A stretch of DNA of 64,000 nucleotides from Haloplanus litoreus (GCF_042677945.1 NZ_JBHUDN010000017.1); one strand, 5' to 3'. Numbered from the stretch's first letter, positions 17,064 to 26,891 are shown. The notes: generated from the sequence alone by a model not told the origin. A program made the numbers and translations.

Positions 17064-18257
17064 TCATCGCCGCACCTCCGTCCCCTCCGGGACGATGCCG
17101 CTCGCGTGAGCGCCGACGCCGACGTGAACCGCCGTCCCGAGGAGCGTCCCGGGCGCGACGGTGGCGCCGCCGGCGACGTGCGCGCGGTCGGCCGCCACAC
17201 AGCCGAGGCGACGGTTCTCGTGGACCGTCGTCCCGACCCGGACGTCGGCCTCGCCGCCAGGCACCGTCGCGCCGGCGCCGACCGTCGCCCCCTGCCCGGT
17301 GACGGCGTCGACCACCGTCGCGTTCGCGCCGATCCGGGTGTCGATGTCGAGGATCGAGCCCTCGACGACGGCGCCCGCCCCGACCGTCGTGTGCCGACCG
17401 AGCGCGGTGTCGGGACCGACGACCGCCTCGGGACCGATCACCGCGTCCGGGCCGACCACGACGGGCGCGCGGAGGACGGCGTCGTCGTGGACACTCGCCG
17501 TCTCGTCGACGTAGACGCCCGTCCGCCGTTCGGGTTCGTCGACGCGGCCGTCGGCGAGCAGATCACGCGCGACGGTCAGCAGATCCCACGGATACGTCGC
17601 GGTCGACCACAGGCCGTCCGTCCGGACGCCGCGGACGGTGTTCCCCGCCCGAATCGCGTCGGCGATGGTGTCCGTCAGCCGGAGTTCGCCGTCCCGACGG
17701 TCGGTCGATTCGATGGCGGCCAGCAGCGACGGCCCGAAGGCGTAGATGCCGGCGTTCAGGAGGCGGTAGTTGCCGTCTCCCGGCCGTTCGACGAGTTCGA
17801 CGATCCGGTCGCCGTCGAGTCGGACGGCGCCGTACTCCGGTGCTCGGTCGCTCTCGACGACGGCGAGTGTCGCGGCGTCGGTCGTGGCGTGGACATCGAT
17901 CACCGACTCGACCATCGACGCCGTCACCACTTCGTCGCCGTTGACGACGAGGAAGTCGGCATCGAGCGCGTCGCGGGCCTGCAACACCGCGTGACCAGTT
18001 CCCAACTGTTTCTCTTGGGCGTGGTAGGTGACGGATCGTCCGCGGTACGTCGGGCCGACGTGGTCCTGCACCCGGTCGCGCTGATAGCCGACGACGACGT
18101 GCAGGTCCTCGACGCCCGCGTCGACCAGCGCGTCGAGGACGTACTCCAGGATCGGCCGGTTCGCCGCCGGGAGCAACGGTTTCGGCCGATATTTCGTCAG
18201 CGGCCGCAGACGCGTCCCCTCCCCGGCCGCGAGGACCACCGCGGAGTCGAGTTGCAT
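17064..18257 (-). CDS. glmU: GlmU-like bifunctional sugar-1-phosphate nucleotidyltransferase/acetyltransferase
   Basis: A 397-residue protein with an N-terminal nucleotidyltransferase domain (VVLAAGEGTRLRPLTKYRPKP) and a C-terminal left-handed beta-helix (repeats such as GPDAVIGPEAVVGPDTALG). It differs from the neighbour at 13977: the end of the helix reads RRLGCVAADRAHVAGGATVAPGTLLG, without the NFGAGTTVANLRHDD block, so acetyltransferase activity or substrate may differ. The ATG at 18257 is chosen because conserved sequence begins at once. glmS starts 28 bp downstream. Together they should produce UDP-GlcNAc and possibly another UDP-sugar. Confidence 0.88.
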   Translation of the reverse strand: MQLDSAVVLAAGEGTRLRPLTKYRPKPLLPAANRPILEYVLDALVDAGVEDLHVVVGYQRDRVQDHVGPTYRGRSVTYHAQEKQLGTGHAVLQARDALDADFLVVNGDEVVTASMVESVIDVHATTDAATLAVVESDRAPEYGAVRLDGDRIVELVERPGDGNYRLLNAGIYAFGPSLLAAIESTDRRDGELRLTDTIADAIRAGNTVRGVRTDGLWSTATYPWDLLTVARDLLADGRVDEPERRTGVYVDETASVHDDAVLRAPVVVGPDAVIGPEAVVGPDTALGRHTTVGAGAVVEGSILDIDTRIGANATVVDAVTGQGATVGAGATVPGGEADVRVGTTVHENRRLGCVAADRAHVAGGATVAPGTLLGTAVHVGVGAHASGIVPEGTEVRR

Positions 18258-18347
18258 GGACACTCGTTCACGGTGACTCCTCTTAAGGCTGATCCGCACG
18301 GACGTTCATCCGAATCCTCTTTGCCCCGTCGTGGTTGAAGACATCGT

Positions 18348-19643
18348 ATGAAGATCGGGATCGTCGGAAGCGGGTACGTCGGAACGACCGTCGCGGCCTG
18401 TCTCGCCGACTTCGGCCACGACGTGATCAACGTCGACGTCGACGAGTCGGTGGTCAGACAGTTGAACGACGGCGAATCGCCGATCACCGAACCCGGACTC
18501 GACGGCCTGCTCGACCGCCACGCCGGCGAGTCGTTGTGGGCGACGACCGACTACGACGACCTGGCGAACGTGGACGTGATCTTCCTCGCGCTTCCCACGC
18601 CCGCGAACGACGACGGGAGCATCGACACCGCCGTCGTCGAGGCGGGCGCCGGGTCGCTGGGAGCGGTCCTTGCCGACGTCGAGGGGTATCCGACCGTCGT
18701 CGTCAAGAGCACCGTCGTCCCCGGCACGACGGAGGACGTGGTGGGACCGATCCTCGAACGCGAATCCGGCCTTCGCGTCGGTACGGACTTCGGCCTGGCG
18801 ACGAACCCCGAGTTCCTGCGCGAGGGCAGTGCAGTCGAGGACTTCCAGCACCCGGACAAACTCGTCTTCGGGACGACCGACGACCGGGCGCTCGAGGCCC
18901 TCGAAGCGGTGTACGCGCCGCTTCTCGACGACGACGTGCCGGTCGTTCGGACCGGCCTCCGCGAGGCGGAGATGATCAAGTACGCCAACAACGCCTTCCT
19001 CGCCGCCAAAATCAGCCTCATCAACGAACTCGGAAACATCTGCAAGGAGTACGACGTCGACGCCTACGAGGTGGCCGACGCCATCGGCCTCGACGCCCGG
19101 ATCGGCGGGGCGTTCCTGCGGAGCGGGGTCGGATGGGGTGGCAGTTGCTTCCCGAAGGACGTAGCGGCACTCGTCGCCGCCGCCCGCGAACGCGGCTACG
19201 ACCCCGAACTCCTGCAGGCGGCCATCGACGTGAACGACCGTCAGCCCCAGCGGATGCTCGACCTGTTGGATCGGCACGTCGACGTCGAGGGCGAACGGGT
19301 GGCCGTCCTCGGCCTCGCGTTCAAACCCCACACCGACGACGTTCGGAACTCGCGGGCGATTCCGATCATCGAGGGCTTGCTGGAACGGGGCGCCGACGTG
19401 GTCGCCTACGATCCGAACCGGGGCGCCACCGAGGCGATGCGCGAGCGGTTCCCGGAGGTGGAGTATCTGGCCTCGGCGTCGCCGACGCTCTCCGGTGCGA
19501 GCGCGGCGCTCGTCGTCACGGACTGGCCGGAGTTCGCGGATCTGGATCTCGAGTTCGACCTGCTGTCCGGCGACGTCGTGGTCGACGGCCGGCGGATCGT
19601 CGAGCGCCGCGAGGGACTCACCTACGAAGGACTGACCTGGTAA
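18348..19643 (+). CDS. aglM: UDP-glucose 6-dehydrogenase AglM-like
   Basis: A 431-residue nucleotide-sugar dehydrogenase. The Rossmann motif is MKIGIVGSGYVGTTVAACLADFG. The catalytic-domain features are LREGSAVEDF, KYANNAFLAAKISLINELGNIC and GGSCFPKDVAAL, which holds the catalytic Cys. The C-terminal lobe carries LGLAFKPHTDDVRNS. It oxidises UDP-glucose to UDP-glucuronate in two NAD-dependent steps, supplying the hexuronic acids of the AglB glycan in Haloferax. It is divergent from the GlmU-like gene, with promoters inside the 90-bp spacer. Confidence 0.92.
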   Translation: MKIGIVGSGYVGTTVAACLADFGHDVINVDVDESVVRQLNDGESPITEPGLDGLLDRHAGESLWATTDYDDLANVDVIFLALPTPANDDGSIDTAVVEAGAGSLGAVLADVEGYPTVVVKSTVVPGTTEDVVGPILERESGLRVGTDFGLATNPEFLREGSAVEDFQHPDKLVFGTTDDRALEALEAVYAPLLDDDVPVVRTGLREAEMIKYANNAFLAAKISLINELGNICKEYDVDAYEVADAIGLDARIGGAFLRSGVGWGGSCFPKDVAALVAAARERGYDPELLQAAIDVNDRQPQRMLDLLDRHVDVEGERVAVLGLAFKPHTDDVRNSRAIPIIEGLLERGADVVAYDPNRGATEAMRERFPEVEYLASASPTLSGASAALVVTDWPEFADLDLEFDLLSGDVVVDGRRIVERREGLTYEGLTW

Positions 19644-19723
19644 TCGGGCGCCGGTCGCGGCGGCGGGCGTCCGGACGGCTCACCGACACTTTGAGGCACT
19701 TCCGGGGACGATGCCGTCTCGTG

Positions 19724-19975
19724 GTGCCCTCCGACGAACCCCGCGAGGACCGGATTCGTGCCGTCGTGCGCGACGAACTCCGGAACGCGGACCGATCCCT
19801 CCTCAGTACCGTCCTCTGGACGCTTCTCGCCGCGTTCGCCGTCCTCGTCGGCCTCCAGTCGATCCAACTCGCGGCGTTTACCACGTCGGTGGCGGCCGGG
19901 GTCGGGTTCGCACTGGCCGGACTCGTCGTGGTCACGTCGAGCCTGTACCTCCTCTATCTGCTCCACTGGGCGTAA
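19724..19975 (+). CDS. Small haloarchaeal membrane protein (two TM)
   Basis: An 83-residue protein read from GTG at 19724: a charged cytoplasmic N-terminus (PSDEPREDRIRAVVRDELRNADR), then two hydrophobic segments (TVLWTLLAAFAVLVGLQSIQ and GVGFALAGLVVVTSSLYLLY). It is not recognised beyond resembling small hypothetical membrane proteins of haloarchaea. It follows aglM by 80 bp on the same strand. The start is uncertain, and another GTG lies one codon upstream. Confidence 0.6.
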   Translation: MPSDEPREDRIRAVVRDELRNADRSLLSTVLWTLLAAFAVLVGLQSIQLAAFTTSVAAGVGFALAGLVVVTSSLYLLYLLHWA

Positions 19976-20045
19976 CGGCGTCGGCGTGACCGGGGGACAC
20001 GATCCGATCCGCCGAGCCGATCCCGGACCGCGGGACGACGGCGGG

Positions 20046-23000
20046 CTACGCCGCCCGCTGTTCGGCTTCGAGGCGCTCGATGCCGATCGTCACCGAGACG
20101 CCCTCGACGTCCCACTCCTCGGTCAGGTCGTCGGCGCCGGCGTCGAACTCCGTGGTTCGGGTCTCCTCGGCGATCAGGTCGCGGCGCTCGTCGACGAAGC
20201 TCGCGACACGGTCGTCGGCCACGTCGATGCGGGTGCGGATGCGCTCGTCGACGTCGAGATCCAGCCGTTTGCGCATCTCCTGAATCCGGCGGACCACGTC
20301 ACGAGCGTAGCCCTCGGCCTCGATGTCCGCGGACAGCGAGGTGTCGACGTAGACGGTGCCGCCGATGCGGTCCTCGTCGTCGAGTGTCAGATCGAAGTCG
20401 GTTCCGGCGACGTTCTCGGGCGGTTCCGCGCGGAACGACACCATCCCCGCGGAGAGGTCGTAGCGCTCGCCGTCGACGGTGACGGCGTACGGTTCGTCGC
20501 CGTCGTCGGTCGCCAGTTCGTCTCGACGGCGACCCTCGACGGCCGCCATGATCTCCTGTGCTTCGCCTCCGAAGGCGGGACCGATCTCTCCCATCTCCGG
20601 TTCCGCCCGCTCGACCAGTTCGTCGAAGGCCGAAACCACCTCGACCGACCGGGCGTTCACCCGCTCGGAGAACAGGTCGGAGAGCGACCGGACGGCCTCG
20701 CGGACCGTCTCGTCGTCGCTCTCGACGACCACCCGCGGGACGGGCCAGCGAAGCTTGCGTCCACCCTGCTGTCGGGCGTTCGCCGCCGCCTCCTCGACCG
20801 CCCGGAGGACCGCTACGTTCCGCTCCAGTTCGGGGTCGTGGCGGGCCTCGTCGACCGTCGGGTGGGGGAGTTGGTGGACCGTCGTCGCGCTCCCGTCGAG
20901 GGTCCGGTACATCTCCTCGGTGATGTACGGCGTGAATGGCGCGAGCAGTCGGACCGTCTCGTCGAGAACCGTCGCGAGCGTCGCGTAGGCACCGCGCTTC
21001 GACGCCGAATCGGCCTCCTCCCACATCCGCTCGCGGATCGCCTTGACGTAGAACCGGGAGACGTCTTCGGTGACGAAAGAGAGGACGGCGTTGAGCGCGT
21101 CGTGGACGGCGTAGTCGTCCCACGCCTCGTTCACCTCGGCTTTCACCGACTGGAGTCGGGCGAGTACCCACTCGTCGACGACGGTCAACTCGCCCTCCGA
21201 GAGGTCGGCGTCGGCGGGGTCGTAGTCGTCGAGGGCCATGTACTGCAGGGGGAACCGGAAGACGTTCCAGAAGATGTTGAGCGTCGACTGGGTCTCCTCT
21301 AGCCCCTGCCACTCGAAGGAGAGGTCGACCCCGTGCTGGTCGTGACTCAGGAGGTACGCCCGAAGCGGGTCGCGCCCGTAGCGGTCGATGGCCTCCTGGG
21401 GCGTGACGATGTTGCCGAGCGACTTCGACATCTTTCGGCCCTCGCTGTCGTTGGCGAAGCCGTGCATGACGACCTCTTCGTAGGGGATTTGTCCGAGGGC
21501 GGCGGTGCCCATCCCCAACTGTGACCAGAACCAGCCGCGGGTCTGGTCGTGGGCCTCGACGATGAGGTCCGCGGGCCAGAGTTCGTCGAAAGCCTCTTGA
21601 TCGCCCGGGTAGCCGAGGGTGCCCCACGTCGCCACCGAGGAATCGATCCAGACGTCGAACACGTCGGGGACGCGCTCGTAGGTGGTGTCCCCGTCGGTGA
21701 TGGTGAGGGGGTCGACGCTCGGGCGGTGCAGGTCGATATCGTCGGGGTCGACCTCCTGGTCCGCCCGCTCGGCCAGTTCCTCGCGCGTCCCGACGACGAG
21801 GATGTCCTCGGCGTCCGGGTTCGGGTCGCCCTCCGGCACCCAGATGGGGAGCGGGATGCCCCAGTAGCGCTGGCGGGAGACGTTCCAGTCCGGGGCGTCT
21901 TCGACGAAGTTACGGAAGCGATTGTCCCGCGCCCACTGGGGGTGCCACTCGCTGTCCTCGATGTTCGCCAGCAGTTCGTCTTTCACGTCGGTGACGGTGA
22001 TGAACCACTGATCGGTCGCGAGGTAGACGATGTCCGTATCACACCGCCAGCACTGCCCGTAGCGGTGGGTAGTGGTGCCCGACGCCAGCAGGCGGCCGTT
22101 CGCGTCGAGGTCAGCGATGATGTCGTCGTTGGCGTCGCGGACGAACTGGCCGGCGTACTTTCCGGCCTCGTCGGTGAACGTGCCGTCGCCGGCGACGGGC
22201 GAGAACACCTCCAGCCCGAGTTCCCGGCCGCGCTCGAAGTCCACCTCACCGTGGCCCGGCGCGGAGTGGACCAGCCCAGTGCGGTCCGCTTCGACGTAGT
22301 CGGCGGCGTACACCTGGCCGGTGCCCTCGCCGTCGGCGTGGTCGGGCACCTCCTCGGCCAACGGGTGGTCGTAGGTCCAGCCGACCAGGTCCTCGCCGGG
22401 AAGCTCCTCGACCACCTCGTAGTCCTCGTAGCGGCCCTCCCGGAGGACGTCCTCGACGCAGGGTTCGGCGACGTACAGCCGGTCGGTCTCGCCGTCTTTC
22501 ACCGCATCGACCGCCTGATAGGTCATCTCGGCGTCGACGGCGACGAACTCGTTGGCCGGGATGGTCCACGGCGTCGTCGTCCAGACGACGAGCGACCCCT
22601 CGCGCCCCCGCAGGGGGAACGTCACGTAGATGGAGGGTGACTCGATTTCGTGGTACTCGACCTCGTTGTCGGCGATGGCCGTCTCACACCGGGGACACTG
22701 GTTGATCGCCCGCTTGCCTCGCTCGACGAGGCCGTTCTCGTGGACCTGCTGGAACGCCCACCACGTCGCCTCCATGTACTCCGGCGAGACGGTGCGGTAG
22801 GGGTCGTCCCAGTCCATCCACGCCCCGATGGACTGGAAGTCCTCGTCCATCTTCTCGCGGTTGCGCTCCGCGAACGACTTACACTCCTCGATGAACGCCT
22901 CCATCCCGTACTCCTCGATGTCCTTCTTGGAGTCGAAGCCGAGTTCCTCCTCGACTTTCACCTCGATGGGCAGACCGTGCATGTCGTAGCCGGGCCGGTC

Positions 23001-23237
23001 GGTCACGTCGTGGCCCGACATCCGCTTGTAGCGAATGATAGCGTCTTTCAGCGTCTTGTTCCACGCCGTGCCGAGGTGCATCTGCCCGCTCGTGTACGGC
23101 GGCCCGTCGACGAAAAAGAAGGGCGGGTCGTCCGCGTGGGCCTCCTTCGCCGCCGCGTACGCGTCGTGTTCGTCCCAGTAGTCGTTCACCGAGGATTCCA
23201 CGTCCTCGGGGGCGTACTGGTCGCTGACGTCGTCCAT
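20046..23237 (-). CDS. ileS: Isoleucyl-tRNA synthetase
   Basis: A class I aminoacyl-tRNA synthetase of 1063 residues. The HIGH-type motif reads HLGT at residues 54-57 within DGPPYTSGQMHLGTAW. KMSKS lies near residue 600 (GRKMSKSLGN). The editing domain includes WTTTPWTIPANEF, and zinc-ligand Cys pairs are seen (CPRCETAIADNE). The C-terminal anticodon-binding region ends IGIERLEAEQR. The size matches archaeal IleS. A TATA-like stretch (GATATAC on the minus strand near 23262-23268) lies about 25-31 nt upstream of the start. It is transcribed as a single gene. Confidence 0.96.
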   Translation of the reverse strand: MDDVSDQYAPEDVESSVNDYWDEHDAYAAAKEAHADDPPFFFVDGPPYTSGQMHLGTAWNKTLKDAIIRYKRMSGHDVTDRPGYDMHGLPIEVKVEEELGFDSKKDIEEYGMEAFIEECKSFAERNREKMDEDFQSIGAWMDWDDPYRTVSPEYMEATWWAFQQVHENGLVERGKRAINQCPRCETAIADNEVEYHEIESPSIYVTFPLRGREGSLVVWTTTPWTIPANEFVAVDAEMTYQAVDAVKDGETDRLYVAEPCVEDVLREGRYEDYEVVEELPGEDLVGWTYDHPLAEEVPDHADGEGTGQVYAADYVEADRTGLVHSAPGHGEVDFERGRELGLEVFSPVAGDGTFTDEAGKYAGQFVRDANDDIIADLDANGRLLASGTTTHRYGQCWRCDTDIVYLATDQWFITVTDVKDELLANIEDSEWHPQWARDNRFRNFVEDAPDWNVSRQRYWGIPLPIWVPEGDPNPDAEDILVVGTREELAERADQEVDPDDIDLHRPSVDPLTITDGDTTYERVPDVFDVWIDSSVATWGTLGYPGDQEAFDELWPADLIVEAHDQTRGWFWSQLGMGTAALGQIPYEEVVMHGFANDSEGRKMSKSLGNIVTPQEAIDRYGRDPLRAYLLSHDQHGVDLSFEWQGLEETQSTLNIFWNVFRFPLQYMALDDYDPADADLSEGELTVVDEWVLARLQSVKAEVNEAWDDYAVHDALNAVLSFVTEDVSRFYVKAIRERMWEEADSASKRGAYATLATVLDETVRLLAPFTPYITEEMYRTLDGSATTVHQLPHPTVDEARHDPELERNVAVLRAVEEAAANARQQGGRKLRWPVPRVVVESDDETVREAVRSLSDLFSERVNARSVEVVSAFDELVERAEPEMGEIGPAFGGEAQEIMAAVEGRRRDELATDDGDEPYAVTVDGERYDLSAGMVSFRAEPPENVAGTDFDLTLDDEDRIGGTVYVDTSLSADIEAEGYARDVVRRIQEMRKRLDLDVDERIRTRIDVADDRVASFVDERRDLIAEETRTTEFDAGADDLTEEWDVEGVSVTIGIERLEAEQRAA

Positions 23238-23329
23238 ACCCGTCCCAGTTTCCGCGCGTATATCAAAACGGTGGTCGCGTGCGGTGAGATACCGAAGGAT
23301 TCAGTGTCCCCTCCGTTCCACTCCTCGGC

Positions 23330-24698
23330 GTGGGCTCGGACTTATCGGTTCGACGGACCTTCGCCCTCGCCTTCGTCGCCCTCCTGGTGTTCGCCGCGGG
23401 GAGTTCCCTCGCTTTCGATCCGGTCGACGACGGCTCGCTCGGGCCCGGAACGCTCGACCGCCAGCCGTCGAACGCCACCGTCGTCAGCACCCAGGGCGTC
23501 CACTTCGCCGGTCAGGTCGACCGGTCACGACCCCCGCGACTCCTCTCGATCGACCCCGACGGCGACCTCCGGTGGCAGTACGAGGGCGACCACGGCGAGG
23601 GTGCGGGTGGCTGGTTCTACGACATCGACCCGCTGCCGAACGGCAACCTGCTGGTGGTGAGTCCTCGGGGCGGTGAGACGCTCGTCTACGAACTCGACCG
23701 TGAGACGCGTGAACGCGTCTGGACCGAGCGACTTCCCTTCCGGGACACTCACGACGTGGACCGCCTCGACGACGGTCGCCTGGTCGTCGCACACATGCGT
23801 GCCGACGTCGATAACGGCACCAGCCGGGATCGGATCGTCGTCTGGAATCGGTCCCGAAGCGAGGTCACGTGGGAGTGGCGCTTCGCGGATCACTTCCCAG
23901 CCGACACCGACGGCGGCGTCGACGACGACTGGACCCACGTCAACGATGTCGACCCGGTCGGCGAGGACCGCCTCCTGGTCTCGCCGCGGAACTTCGATCA
24001 GGTGCTCCTCATCAACCGCACCACCGGCGATATCGAGATGCGTCTCGGACGCGACGGGAACACCGACATTCTGCACGCCCAGCACAATCCCGACTACCTG
24101 CGCGGGCCGAACGGCACCCCGACGGTACTCGTCGCCGACAGCGAGAACGATCGGGTGGTCGAGTACGCCCGTCGCGGTGACTCCTGGGAGCGGACCTGGA
24201 CGCTCACCGGTAACCTCACGTGGCCACGGGACGCCGACCGCCTGCCGAACGGGAACACGCTCGTCGTCGACAGCCTCGGCCACCGTGTCATCGAGGTGAC
24301 GCCCACCGGCCGGATCGTCTGGGAGTTCTACGCCACGTGGGCGCCGTACGACGCCGAGCGGCTGGGCACGGGTGACGGATCGAACGGACCGACGGCGGTC
24401 GAACTGAACGAAACGGGGACCCACGTCGTCCACGGCGGGGCGGGGGAGTCACCCGGTGCCGGACGCCGGACACCCGACGCGTGGCTCGACCGGCACACCG
24501 ATGGCCTGGCAATCGAGCGACCGGCAGCGGCGCTCGCGGCGTGGTGGGGGGCACCGGGCCCCGTGGTTCCGGCCCGTGTGGCTGTCGCCGTGGGGCTTTC
24601 TCGCGACCACCCTCGCCGTCGGCGTCGGCGTGACCTGGCTGACGGCGGAGGCGTACTGGCGGTGGGGTAGACGGATCACCGCGAGAGTTCGCGGCTAG
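23330..24698 (+). CDS. Arylsulfotransferase (ASST)-like membrane-anchored beta-propeller protein, with a frameshift
   Basis: A GTG start at 23330 is followed by a hydrophobic N-terminal anchor (TFALAFVALLVFAAGSSLAF). A propeller of repeated blades follows, with motifs such as YDIDPLPNGNLLVVSP, THDVDRLDDGRLVVAH, WTHVNDVDPVGEDRLLVSPRN and LHAQHNPDYL, as in ASST/PQQ-like proteins. After residue about 405 the frame degenerates into Arg-rich sequence ending at 24670. Removing one G from the run of six G at 24546-24551 joins WWGHRAPWFRPVWLSPWGF to a second transmembrane helix (FLATTLAVGVGVTWLTAEAY) ending at 24698, as family members normally end. It is a homopolymer error or a real frameshift. Enzymatic activity is unproven. 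Confidence 0.75.
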
Positions 24699-24913
24699 GA
24701 GTGTGCTGCCGCCGAATTTCAGGCGATGCGGAACACTGTGAGCGTGGCGACGGTACTGCGATGAACACACGCCAGTCGGCCCGACGGTCGGCATCCCCGG
24801 CGAGAATCCGGTTCGACCCGACGCACGGGTTCGGTTCACCCCCGTAGTTGGCTCGCTTTCGAACGTTGGCGACTATAAACGCGTGCGGCGGATCGGGCCG
24901 CCCACCGAACAGC

Positions 24914-24919
24914 TTTATC
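24914..24919 (+). promoter_or_regulatory. TATA-like element before the 24943 gene
   Basis: TTTATC lies about 24-29 nt upstream of the ATG at 24943, consistent with a leaderless promoter. The rest of the 244-bp spacer (24699-24942) shows no gene. Another AT-rich core (CTATAAA) near 24870 is a weaker alternative. Confidence 0.4.
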
Positions 24920-24942
24920 GCCGCGGTGGACGAACGTGACCT

Positions 24943-25401
24943 ATGACTCTCGACGTGGACATCCCCACCCCGCCCGAACTCGAACAGGTCGACCCGAACG
25001 AGTACGAGGATGCCGACGTGGTCGGGGACACCGACTACAAGCGGGACGAACTGGAGGCGTTGCTCCGGGACGGGGCCTGGGAGGAGGCGTTCACCGAGTG
25101 GGCCGAGGGGACGGCCCTCGACGGGGCGGAGTTCGACATCGTCACCGATCTGGACATGATCCAGCGGTTCGACTTCTTCTGGGACTCCTTCGCGGAGCGC
25201 GTCGGCTACCACGCGCCGGGCATCCCCGAGGACTGGAAGGAGCGTGGGTACCACCCCGACCTGGACTCGTGGGGGACGGTCTCCGGCATCAACGCGGCGA
25301 TGACGGAACTCGGACAGATCGTCTGCGACGTCCTGAAAGACGAGTACATCGAGTGGGAGACGGAGTACGAGGCGCCGGACGACCTCCCCGATTTCGATTA
25401 G
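24943..25401 (+). CDS. Conserved haloarchaeal hypothetical protein, strongly acidic
   Basis: A 152-residue soluble protein with no signal or membrane segment. It is rich in Asp, Glu and Trp, with segments such as FDFFWDSFAERVGYHAPGIP and WKERGYHPDLDSWGTVSGI that look like a compact alpha-helical domain. I do not recognise a functional family. The codon use is ordinary for the window, and the full frame with a TATA-like element upstream makes it a convincing gene. Its stop overlaps that of the convergent kinase by 4 bp (TTAG). Confidence 0.72.
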   Translation: MTLDVDIPTPPELEQVDPNEYEDADVVGDTDYKRDELEALLRDGAWEEAFTEWAEGTALDGAEFDIVTDLDMIQRFDFFWDSFAERVGYHAPGIPEDWKERGYHPDLDSWGTVSGINAAMTELGQIVCDVLKDEYIEWETEYEAPDDLPDFD

Positions 25402-26891
25402 CCCTCGAGCGGAATCGAGAGCGTGACGACGGTCCCTCCGGATTCGGTGTCGGTCACCGAGAACGTCCCGCCGGCTTTGGTGACGATCCAGTGAATCTGC
25501 CAGAGACCTAGCCGCTCCGCGTGGTTGAGCGGCGTTTCGCCGCCGTCGAGCACGTCGACCTCCCGATTCGGTATTCCGGGGCCGTCGTCCTCGATTTCGA
25601 CGTCGACCCACCTCCCCGCTCGCGTCTCGACGTGGATATCGACGGTCGGCGACGGGCCGGCGTTGTGGACGACGGCGTTCTCCACCGCCTCCTCGATGGC
25701 CGTAATCAGCCCACCGACGGCGACTTCGACCGGGTCGTCGGGGAGACTCACCGAGAACGTCGCCTCCGGATATCGGTCCTCGAACACGCTGACCAGTTGT
25801 TCGATACGCTCGTTCAGGACGAAGGATTCGGCCGACGACTCGGCAGTCGAGATGACCCGGTCGATCCGCCGCACCGAATCCGCGAGGTCCATCAGGTCGA
25901 CGGCCGCCCGTTCGATCACCCCGAACGAGTCGAGCGAGTCGTCCACGTCGGCCACCTCTCGAAGCAACGCGACGTGGCCCTCGATCAGGTTCATCTTGTT
26001 TTTCAGGTTGTGACTGAGGACGCGATTCAACACCTGCAGCCGACGCTCCCTGATCTTGCGGCTGGTGATGTCCGTCTGGAAGCCGACGAAGTTCTCGACG
26101 TGCCCGTCGTCGTGAAGGGGTGCGATGTCGACTCGCTGCCAGAATCGTCGTCCGTTCTTGCGGTAGTTCACGATGTCGACGGCGACCGGCCGCTCGGCGT
26201 CGATCCGTTCCCGGAGCGCCCGGCGCGTCCTCGGATCGGTGTCCTCGCCCTGCAGGAACCGGCAGTTCTTCCCCAGTGCCTCGTCGCTGTCGTACCCCGT
26301 CAACGTCTGGAACCGCTCGTTCACGTAGACTATCGGGTTGTCGTCTCGGTCCGGATCAGTGATGACGATGCCCACCGGTGCCTCGTCCATCGCCCGCTCT
26401 TTCAGACGGAGTTCGTCGACCGTCGCCTCTAGCTCGGCGGACCGAGACCGGAGTTCGACGGCGGTCCGCCGCCGTTCGATCAGGTTCCCGATCCGGGACC
26501 GGAGTTCCGCCTTCTCCGCCGGGAGTTCGATCACGTCGTCGACGTGCTCCCAGACGGCCGTCTCGACCCCATCGTTCGCCTCGCCGGACACCAACAGCAC
26601 GAACGGGAGGAACGCCTCGCCGGCGTCCTGTCCGGCCGCGACGACGTCCGCAACCCGGTCGAAGTCGGGTCCGCCCAGCCCACGCCGGTCGAACACACAG
26701 CAGTCGAACGCCCCGTCGAGGGTCGCCGGATCGGTCGACGCCGCGATCCGATACTGGGGACCGAGCGCCTCCGCCAGAAGTTCGCGGTCGGGACCGGGCC
26801 GCATAAACAGCAGCACCCGGAGCTCTTCGACGGCCGTCCGGCCGTCTTCGGGGCGCTCGGTCGTTCTCTCCTCACCTAGTTCGTTCGACAT
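25398..26891 (-). CDS. LOV/PAS-domain sensor histidine kinase
   Basis: A 497-residue soluble kinase. Residues about 20-140 form a receiver-like domain (VLLFMRPGPDRELLAEAL, DCCVFD). A PAS domain follows (about 165-285) with the LOV flavin motif GKNCRFLQGEDTDP, in which Cys210 would form the light-induced FMN adduct. The phosphoacceptor helix has LSHNLKNKMN (His294). The ATPase core has the N box EEAVENAVVHN near 400-410 and DDGPGIP near 436-441. This suggests a blue-light or redox sensor. No partner regulator is adjacent. The ATG at 26891 is chosen over a longer frame whose N-terminus has no conserved character. Confidence 0.87.
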   Translation of the reverse strand: MSNELGEERTTERPEDGRTAVEELRVLLFMRPGPDRELLAEALGPQYRIAASTDPATLDGAFDCCVFDRRGLGGPDFDRVADVVAAGQDAGEAFLPFVLLVSGEANDGVETAVWEHVDDVIELPAEKAELRSRIGNLIERRRTAVELRSRSAELEATVDELRLKERAMDEAPVGIVITDPDRDDNPIVYVNERFQTLTGYDSDEALGKNCRFLQGEDTDPRTRRALRERIDAERPVAVDIVNYRKNGRRFWQRVDIAPLHDDGHVENFVGFQTDITSRKIRERRLQVLNRVLSHNLKNKMNLIEGHVALLREVADVDDSLDSFGVIERAAVDLMDLADSVRRIDRVISTAESSAESFVLNERIEQLVSVFEDRYPEATFSVSLPDDPVEVAVGGLITAIEEAVENAVVHNAGPSPTVDIHVETRAGRWVDVEIEDDGPGIPNREVDVLDGGETPLNHAERLGLWQIHWIVTKAGGTFSVTDTESGGTVVTLSIPLEG

